A stretch of DNA of 11,508 nucleotides, from assembly GCA_023475455.1 (NCBI GenBank), contig JAMCVR010000032.1, forward strand, positions 1 through 11,508, read 5' to 3'. Shown here piece after piece: positions 6,034-11,508 of this stretch. The notes below the pieces were generated by a model. It had not been told where the DNA came from and did no database searches. It saw nothing but the letters and a program-made list of their open reading frames with translations. The DNA comes from Thermoplasmatota archaeon. Its GTDB lineage: Bacteria > Pseudomonadota > Gammaproteobacteria > Burkholderiales > Thiobacillaceae. Numbering within the stretch: position 1 is the first letter of the stretch; every line of letters starts with the position of its first letter. A program made the translations under genes and the position numbers.

Positions 6034-7644
6034 ATGCGCGCTTTCCTCACCGTCCTGTTTCATTTTCTGCCGCTTTCCGCCGCCTTCCTGTTTGCATCCG
6101 CACATGCCGCGGACGACGGCCGCTTCGATCTGTTCGAAATCCGGGTGGAAGGCAATACGGTTTTGCCGGCGCTGCTGATCGAGCGGGCGGTTTATCCCAG
6201 CCTGGGCGAAAAAAAGGGCATCCAGGACGTGGAAGCCGCGCGCGCCGCGCTGGAAAAGCTCTATCAGGACAATGGCTATCTCACCGTGCTGGTCGATATC
6301 CCGGAGCAGGAAGTGAAGAACGGCGTGGTGCGCCTGCGGGTGACGGAAGGCCGGGTGGAACGCCTGCGGGTGACCGGCTCGCGCTATTTCAGCCTGGGCC
6401 GCATCCGGGAAAAGACGCCGGACCTGGCCGAGGGCAGCGTGCCGTATTTTCCCGACGTGCAGAAGCAGCTGGCGGCGGTGAATCGGGGCGGCGACCGCCG
6501 GGTGACGCCGGTGCTGCGCCCCGGGCGTTCGCCGGGCAAGGTGGAGGTGGACCTGAAGGTGGACGACCGCTTGCCGCTGCACGGCAGCGTGGAGCTGAAC
6601 GACCGCTATTCCGCCAATACCACCCGCACCCGCCTGAACGCCAACATGCGCTACGACAACCTGTGGCAGCGCGAGCACAGCCTGTCGCTCGGCGTGCAGA
6701 CCGCGCCCCAGGAACCCGCCGAAAGCACGGTGTTTTCCGCCACCTATGTCTGGCCCACGGACAAGGGCAACTACCTGGCGGCCTACGGGGTGATTTCCGA
6801 AAGCGACGTGGCCGCCCTGGGCGACGTGAACGTGATCGGCAAGGGCAGGATCGCGGGGCTGCGCTACATCGTGCCCCTGCGCGCCCGATCCGGATATTTC
6901 CACACCCTGACCCTGGGCGCGGACTACAAGGATTTCAGCGAGACCGTGAGTCTCACGGCGACGGACAACGACACGCCCGTCGCCACCAATACGCCGATTT
7001 CCTACCTGCCGTTCAGCCTGGGCTACGAAGGCACCGTGCAGGGCGAGCGGAGCACCACCCAGCTCGCCGCCTTGCTGAACTTTTCCGTGCGCGGCCTGGC
7101 GGACGAGACGGTGGAATGCGTGCCGGGGGTGTTCCTCAACGAGTTCGCCTGCAAGCGCTATCTGGGCAAGGCGAACTACGCCGCCCTGCGCCTGGACCTG
7201 AAGCACACGCGCCGCTTCGAAAACGGCTGGAGCCTGTTCGGCCGCGTGGGCGGGCAGACGGCCAGCGGCCCGCTGATCTCCAACGAGCAGTTCATCGCCG
7301 GCGGCGTGTACACGGTGCGGGGCTACACGGAATCCGCCGCTTCCGGCGACGACGGCCTGACCGGCGGTCTGGAACTGCGCACCCCCTCGCTGGCCAGGCA
7401 GGCCTCCGAACGTCTGGACGAGCTGATCCTGTATGCCTTCGCCGAAGGCGCCAGCCTGCGCATACGCGAACCCTTGCCCGGCCAGACCGACCGTTTCGAC
7501 CTGCTTGCCGCCGGCTTGGGCCTGCGCTTCAAGGGCCGGGGCGGCGTTTCGGGCAGCCTGGACCTGGCTTACCCCTTCGAGGAGGCCGGGCAGGTGGAAG
7601 CGGGCGACGGCCGGGTGCATTTCCGGCTGGGGATGGAGTGGTAG
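6034..7644 (+). CDS. two-partner secretion outer-membrane transporter TpsB (ShlB/FhaC/HecB family)
   Basis: A 536-residue protein, the usual size for TpsB. Signal peptide at residues 1-25 (ends SAHA), then a POTRA-type region from FDLFEIRVEGNTVLP through VVRLRVTEGRVERLRVTGSR, the family pattern PVLRPGRSPGKVEVDLKVDD before the barrel, and a C-terminal 16-strand-type barrel. VRGY at residues 428-431 is the conserved motif of the Omp85/TpsB plug loop. The last residues end in GMEW, an aromatic outer-membrane C-terminus. It would recognise the TPS domain of TpsA and export it across the outer membrane; the natural partner is the haemagglutinin-like gene at 8455. The frame is open from 5896, but that region holds the terminator; ATG 6034 directly precedes the signal peptide. 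No good Shine-Dalgarno is visible before it. The first 262 codons lie in the duplicated segment. Confidence 0.93.
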   Translation: MRAFLTVLFHFLPLSAAFLFASAHAADDGRFDLFEIRVEGNTVLPALLIERAVYPSLGEKKGIQDVEAARAALEKLYQDNGYLTVLVDIPEQEVKNGVVRLRVTEGRVERLRVTGSRYFSLGRIREKTPDLAEGSVPYFPDVQKQLAAVNRGGDRRVTPVLRPGRSPGKVEVDLKVDDRLPLHGSVELNDRYSANTTRTRLNANMRYDNLWQREHSLSLGVQTAPQEPAESTVFSATYVWPTDKGNYLAAYGVISESDVAALGDVNVIGKGRIAGLRYIVPLRARSGYFHTLTLGADYKDFSETVSLTATDNDTPVATNTPISYLPFSLGYEGTVQGERSTTQLAALLNFSVRGLADETVECVPGVFLNEFACKRYLGKANYAALRLDLKHTRRFENGWSLFGRVGGQTASGPLISNEQFIAGGVYTVRGYTESAASGDDGLTGGLELRTPSLARQASERLDELILYAFAEGASLRIREPLPGQTDRFDLLAAGLGLRFKGRGGVSGSLDLAYPFEEAGQVEAGDGRVHFRLGMEW

Positions 7645-7680
7645 GGAGTAAATGGTGAATGAAATGAGAGGGAGCCGAGA

Positions 7681-8358
7681 ATGAGCTTGAATATTGCGAA
7701 TGCATCGCTTGTATTGATCGCCGCGATTGCCTTGCCCGTGCAAGCTGCGACGCAGGATAGCCCTGGCTTTAGTTGCCAGAACAGCGAGATTTCCTTTGTC
7801 CTGGGGCCGGCATTTACGGCGACATGCACAGGGAATCTTTACATCGACCCCTCGAGCGTAATCCACGCAGATGAATCGATCACCATCGTTTCAGGCGGCA
7901 ACGTGACGTTTTGGGGAACCCTGGTGGCTCCGAAAATTTCGCTGAGTGCGAACCGTGATTTGAGCGTGGGCGGCGGTTTGTTTTCCGGGCTGACGGATAC
8001 CTATCCGGACATGACTGCGTTGAGCCAGGTAGCGAGCGGCAGCCTTTACCTGAGAACTTTCGACGATCAGGTCTCGCGCCCGATTGTGCATCCCGAGTAT
8101 GGGGCCGCCATTACTACGCTGCAAATGGGCGTACCGGTTGGCACAGTCGAAATCAGCACGCAAACTTCTGCAATCGTTTCAGCCGAGACCAGCATCGAAT
8201 CGACAGATTTCGTTTTGGCTGAACCTACAGCGGGCCTGGTTCCTGAACCCAGCACTTACACGCTATTCGGCGTGGGCGGCCTGATGGTGATGTGGGCTGC
8301 CCGCAGGCGCGCCCCCAAACGTGTCGCTTGCATAAGCCGTTCGGCCTGGCTCGCATGA
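7681..8358 (+). CDS. PEP-CTERM protein between tpsB and tpsA
   Basis: A 225-residue protein starting 36 bp after tpsB, with GGAG at 7671-7674, so probably in the same operon. Residues 1-22 form a signal peptide (ends PVQA). The middle (VIHADESITIVSGGNVTFWG and following) has alternating hydrophobic/polar strands with Gly-Asn turns, reminiscent of beta-helix surface proteins; this is an impression, not a domain match. Near the C-terminus lies a canonical PEP-CTERM signal, VPEPSTYTLFGVGGLMVMWA followed by ARRR. Unusually, about 15 further residues (APKRVACISRSAWLA) follow the Arg cluster where such proteins normally stop. Base composition is visibly less GC-rich than in neighbouring genes, hinting at separate acquisition. 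Its position between transporter and exoprotein suggests a role in the surface display of the adhesin; that is inference. Confidence 0.85.
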   Translation: MSLNIANASLVLIAAIALPVQAATQDSPGFSCQNSEISFVLGPAFTATCTGNLYIDPSSVIHADESITIVSGGNVTFWGTLVAPKISLSANRDLSVGGGLFSGLTDTYPDMTALSQVASGSLYLRTFDDQVSRPIVHPEYGAAITTLQMGVPVGTVEISTQTSAIVSAETSIESTDFVLAEPTAGLVPEPSTYTLFGVGGLMVMWAARRRAPKRVACISRSAWLA

Positions 8359-8397
8359 AACGCAATCATCACATTCGAAAATTAACGTAAGTAAGTA

Positions 8398-9347
8398 CGC
8401 AAGACAGGCGGCCACGAAGCATTCCGGAATGCCGGTCGCCTACAGGAGAAGCCCATGAACCGCAACCGTTATCGTCTGGTATTCAACGCGACTTTAGGCA
8501 TGCAGGTGCCGGTGGCGGAGCGTGCACGGGGCCGGAGCAAGTCGGCGGGCTGCAAGACAGGTTCCGCCGTGCTGGCAGCTTCCGCCTTGCTGACAGCGGT
8601 GCCAGCACTGGCGCAAATGCCGGTGCCCTGCGCGGGCGGTGCGTGCGGCATCAACCCCAACCCCACGGCCTTCGTCACCCATGGCGCGGCCAGCTACGCA
8701 GTCAATGGCAACCAGGGCGTCGTCACCCAGACCACCGGCAAGGCCATCGTCAACTGGCAGAGCTACAACCTGGGCGCCGGTAATACGATGACCTATCGCT
8801 TCCAGGACGGCGCTGGCAACCTGCCGGCGGTCGCCAGTTTTTCCACCCTGAACAACATCTGGCAAGGCAGCCCGAGCGAAATCGCGGGGCGCATCCAGGT
8901 GCAGCCCGGGCAGAACGGCCAGATTTATCTCTACAACCAGAATGGCATCCTGTTCAAGGACGGTGCGCAGGTGAACGTGGGCAGTTTGGTGGCCTCGACG
9001 CTTGCGCCGAACGAGAAACTCTTCATCGAAGGCTTTGCTTCCAACGTGGACGCCGATACGCTCGCCGCGTTCGAGGCGGCCGCGGGCTCTTCAGGCGGAC
9101 TGGTGGCGCTGGAAACCGGCGCGACGCTGAAGACCGACACTGGTGGGCGGGTGATGCTGCTGGCCGAGAACGTGGAGAACCACGGCGTCATTGAAACGCC
9201 TGAAGGGCAGACCATTCTCGCCGCAGGCTCGAAAGTCTATCTGGCGGTGGGCGACGACCCCAGCTTGCGCGGTTTCCTGGTGGAAGTGGACAACGGCGGC
9301 ACCGCCACCAATACCGGCCGCATCCTCGCCGAGCGCGGCAACGTCAG
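8398..9347 (+). repeat. 950-bp tandem duplication, copy 1
   Basis: Holds 57 bp of leader (palindrome and ribosome-binding site) plus the first 298 or so codons of the TpsA gene. Copy 2 follows directly at 9348. I found no difference between the copies. Only CG is shared at the joins (8398, 9348, 10298). 950 is 2 mod 3, so the reading frame is broken at the join. Confidence 0.95.
8407..8440 (+). promoter_or_regulatory. leader hairpin with 14-bp perfect palindrome before tpsA (copy 1)
   Basis: GCATTCCGGAATGC (8419-8432) is a perfect palindrome. It is flanked by GGCGGCC (8407-8413) and GGTCGCC (8434-8440), which pair with one G-U wobble, so a longer interrupted stem can form. AGGAG (8444-8448) and the ATG at 8455 follow immediately. 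It may be a protein-binding operator or an mRNA structure controlling access to the start. Confidence 0.45.
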
Positions 9348-9408
9348 CGCAAGACAGGCGGCCACGAAGCATTCCGGAATGCCGGTCGCCTACAGGAGAA
9401 GCCCATGA
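8455..9408 (+). pseudogene. TpsA haemagglutinin-like exoprotein, truncated copy 1
   Basis: 317 residues. Residues 1-22 (MNRNRYRLVFNATLGMQVPV and following) form an extended signal peptide region typical of large TpsA and autotransporter proteins; then a hydrophobic core ending VPALAQ at 54. From about 60 to 290 is a haemagglutinin/TPS activity domain, with NQNGILF at 161-167, a variant of the family's NPNG motif. The last 19 or so residues (RQAATKHSGM and following) are out-of-frame leader sequence read after the 950-bp duplication join. AGGAG at 8444 fits the start. The stop TGA overlaps the next copy's ATG as ATGA at 9405-9408. Because isolated TPS domains of this family can still be secreted, this product might be exported as a short fragment. 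It is not a complete adhesin. Confidence 0.85.
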
Positions 9409-10297
9409 ACCGCAACCGTTATCGTCTGGTATTCAACGCGACTTTAGGCATGCAGGTGCCGGTGGCGGAGCGTGCACGGGGCCGGAGCAAGTCGGCGGGC
9501 TGCAAGACAGGTTCCGCCGTGCTGGCAGCTTCCGCCTTGCTGACAGCGGTGCCAGCACTGGCGCAAATGCCGGTGCCCTGCGCGGGCGGTGCGTGCGGCA
9601 TCAACCCCAACCCCACGGCCTTCGTCACCCATGGCGCGGCCAGCTACGCAGTCAATGGCAACCAGGGCGTCGTCACCCAGACCACCGGCAAGGCCATCGT
9701 CAACTGGCAGAGCTACAACCTGGGCGCCGGTAATACGATGACCTATCGCTTCCAGGACGGCGCTGGCAACCTGCCGGCGGTCGCCAGTTTTTCCACCCTG
9801 AACAACATCTGGCAAGGCAGCCCGAGCGAAATCGCGGGGCGCATCCAGGTGCAGCCCGGGCAGAACGGCCAGATTTATCTCTACAACCAGAATGGCATCC
9901 TGTTCAAGGACGGTGCGCAGGTGAACGTGGGCAGTTTGGTGGCCTCGACGCTTGCGCCGAACGAGAAACTCTTCATCGAAGGCTTTGCTTCCAACGTGGA
10001 CGCCGATACGCTCGCCGCGTTCGAGGCGGCCGCGGGCTCTTCAGGCGGACTGGTGGCGCTGGAAACCGGCGCGACGCTGAAGACCGACACTGGTGGGCGG
10101 GTGATGCTGCTGGCCGAGAACGTGGAGAACCACGGCGTCATTGAAACGCCTGAAGGGCAGACCATTCTCGCCGCAGGCTCGAAAGTCTATCTGGCGGTGG
10201 GCGACGACCCCAGCTTGCGCGGTTTCCTGGTGGAAGTGGACAACGGCGGCACCGCCACCAATACCGGCCGCATCCTCGCCGAGCGCGGCAACGTCAG
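9348..10297 (+). repeat. 950-bp tandem duplication, copy 2
   Basis: Repeats 8398-9347 at offset 950, then continues at 10298 into unique TpsA sequence (GTGGCTGGCCTG). This copy therefore carries the start that is continuous with the rest of TpsA. Confidence 0.95.
9357..9390 (+). promoter_or_regulatory. leader hairpin, copy 2
   Basis: Second copy of the 8407-8440 structure, now lying within the 3' end of the truncated first TpsA ORF, with AGGAG at 9394-9398 and ATG at 9405. The AT-rich stretch upstream of 8398 was not duplicated, so this copy probably lacks its own promoter. Confidence 0.4.
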
Positions 10298-10922
10298 CGT
10301 GGCTGGCCTGACGGTCAATCAGTTGGGTCGTGTCACCGCCACGTCGTCGGTCAACCTCAACGGCTCCATCCGTCTGCTGGCGCGCGACAGCGCGTCGTCG
10401 TACACCCCGCTAGGCACGGAGCGCGCCATTCCGCTGGGCACCAGCACCGGCACGCTGGTGCTGGGGGCGAACAGCACCACCGAGGTGCTGCCGGACGCGA
10501 CCGACAGCAAGACGCTCACCGACGAGCAGGCGTTCAACCGTTCGCGCATCGAGGGCGTGGGCAGGACCGTTCATGTGCAGGGTGGTGCACTCGTCCGTGC
10601 CACCAGCGGCGTGATCGACCTGTCGGCCCAGGCGGGCCAGACATTCCAGATTGCCGGTTTCCCCTCAACGGCTCCATCCGTCTGCTGGCGCGCGACAGCG
10701 CGTCGTCGTACACCCCGCCAGGCACGGAGCGCGCCATTCCGCTGGGCACCAGCACCGGCACGCTGGTGCTGGGGGCGAACAGCACCACCGAGGTGCTGCC
10801 GGACGCGACCGACAGCAAGACGCTCACCGACGAGCAGGCGTTCAACCGTTCGCGCATCGAGGGCGTGGGCAGGACCGTTCATGTGCAGGGTGGTGCACTC
10901 GTCCGTGCCACCAGCGGCGTGA
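9405..10922 (+). pseudogene. TpsA haemagglutinin-like exoprotein, copy 2, frameshifted
   Basis: A 505-codon ORF. Residues 1-298 repeat the first copy (extended signal peptide, TPS domain). About 120 native residues follow (VAGLTVNQLGRVTATSSVNL onward), typical of the beta-helical stem of filamentous haemagglutinins. At about residue 420 the frame passes into the second copy of the 308-bp duplication and the remaining 85 residues (STAPSVCWRA and onward) are non-native, Arg-rich and end at a TGA. Collapsing the 308-bp duplication joins this ORF in frame to the sequence through 11508. Translation could be coupled to the first copy by the ATGA overlap. In an undisrupted state this is the likely TpsA partner of the TpsB at 6034, an exported adhesin. 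Confidence 0.85.
10355..10662 (+). repeat. 308-bp tandem duplication, copy 1
   Basis: A segment of the TpsA stem, repeated directly at 10663-10970. The copies differ, as far as I can see, by one base: T at 10411 against C at 10719 (Leu CTA versus Pro CCA in the native frame). Only CC is shared at the join. 308 is 2 mod 3, so the frame is broken. Confidence 0.93.
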
Positions 10923-10970
10923 TCGACCTGTCGGCCCAGGCGGGCCAGACATTCCAGATTGCCGGTTTCC
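10663..10970 (+). repeat. 308-bp tandem duplication, copy 2
   Basis: Second copy of 10355-10662. After it the sequence continues as CCCAAGGTCGAC, the native continuation of the TpsA stem. In this copy the native frame has codon starts shifted relative to copy 1. Confidence 0.93.
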
Positions 10971-11508
10971 CCAAGGTCGACGATGTGCGCCTGCAAGTGG
11001 ACGACGGCGCGGTACTCGACACCGCCGGCCTCGTCGACGTGGCCATCCCGGTGGAGCGCAATTACATTCAGGTGGAACTGCGCGGCTCGCAACTCGCGGA
11101 TTCGCCCCTGCAACGCAACACCTTCCTCAACAAGAGCAAGGTGTGGATCGACGCCGAGCAGGGCACGCCGCTGGCCGACGTCGCGGCGGACATCGCCAAG
11201 CTGGAGCGCACGGTGGCGGAGAAAAGCGCCGTCGGCGGAACGATCACGTTGCGTTCGGAAGGCGATCTGGTGCTGCAGGGTGGCGCGACGCTCGACGTGT
11301 CCGGCGGCAGCATCGCCTACCAGGCGGGCTTCGGCCGCACCAGCAAGCTTTCGCTCAACGGCAAGGTCGTGGATATCGGCAACGCCGATCCCGAGCAGCT
11401 CTACGACGGTTTTGCGGATCGCTATTCGGTCTACGATCCGAAGTGGAATCAGACCCGCACCTTCGATTTCGGGCAAGCCCGCTACATTGCGGCCTACACT
11501 GCCGGCCG
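10664..11508 (+). pseudogene. TpsA continuation, native frame restored, runs off the window
   Basis: Read from CTC at 10664, the native TpsA frame is open to the window edge with no stop. It first repeats the 308-bp segment (LNGSIRLLARDSASSYTP and onward) and then gives new stem sequence such as KVDDVRLQVDDGAVLDTAGL, GGTITLRSEGDLVLQGGATL and DVSGGSIAYQAG. These are the Gly/Asn-rich beta-helix style repeats of filamentous haemagglutinins, including the frequent GATLDVSGG pattern. There is no start codon with a ribosome-binding site here, so as given this part would not be translated; removing the 308-bp duplication fuses it to the ORF at 9405. The 3' end of the gene lies outside the window. 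Confidence 0.8.

Larger units (their letters stand above)
5308..6819 (+). repeat. 1512-bp tandem duplication, copy 2
   Basis: Second copy of 3796-5307 at an offset of exactly 1512 (504 codons). From about 6820 the sequence continues into the unique remainder of tpsB, so copy 2 supplies the 5' part of the intact transporter gene, and the 3' part of the PstS-like gene within copy 2 becomes the tail of the chimera. Confidence 0.95.

Noticed and set aside
3796..6819. Transposon or insertion sequence as the cause of the duplications
   Set aside because: No transposase, no terminal inverted repeats and no target-site duplications flank the repeated units; the units begin and end inside genes.
5881..7866. 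661-codon minus-strand ORF opposite tpsB, and similar long antisense ORFs at 2767-4308 and 4369-5820
   Set aside because: They mirror strongly coding + strand genes in GC-rich DNA, are Gly/Ala/His/Val-rich with no domain, and the first would cross a terminator and two genes.

Overview
The window looks like an accessory, surface-protein locus of a GC-rich betaproteobacterium of the Rhodocyclales/Nitrosomonadales type. The basis is the base composition, two proteins with PEP-CTERM sorting signals, an EpsA-like LuxR regulator of the kind found near exosortase/exopolysaccharide loci, and dense GTAG-type palindromic repeats. No genus can be named from the sequence. All recognisable genes lie on the + strand.

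Layout. 1-180: inverted-pair REP-like repeats. 263-1093: EpsA-like LuxR regulator. 1144-1660: five-unit REP/BIME-like tandem array of about 106-bp units that alternate in two spacer types, followed by a rho-independent terminator. 1895-2698: PEP-CTERM protein of unknown function. 2824-4347: secreted PstS-like (phosphate-binding-type) protein. 4408-4438: strong terminator. 4522-5859: chimeric ORF (TpsB N-terminus joined to the C-terminus of the PstS-like protein). 5920-5950: second copy of the terminator. 6034-7644: intact TpsB outer-membrane transporter (ShlB/FhaC/HecB type). 7681-8358: second PEP-CTERM protein. From 8455 to the window end: a filamentous-haemagglutinin-type TpsA exoprotein broken into three pieces.

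The most striking feature is three separate head-to-tail duplications in about 7 kb: 1512 bp (3796-6819), 950 bp (8398-10297) and 308 bp (10355-10970). Each has only short homology at its junctions (9, 2 and 2 bp). Removing one copy of each restores an ordinary set of genes: PstS-like protein, terminator, TpsB, PEP-CTERM protein, and one long TpsA running off the right edge. As given, the 1512-bp duplication is in frame and makes a fusion ORF while leaving both parents intact. The 950- and 308-bp duplications (both 2 mod 3) break the TpsA frame twice. This may be real (recent duplication, possibly reversible on/off switching) or an assembly artefact; the sequence alone cannot decide. One substitution (T10411 versus C10719) separates the 308-bp copies.

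Functionally the core is a two-partner secretion system: TpsB would export the TpsA adhesin across the outer membrane. It is interleaved with PEP-CTERM proteins that would be processed by an exosortase encoded elsewhere, and lies near a regulator of the EPS/PEP-CTERM type. This suggests a biofilm or cell-surface module.
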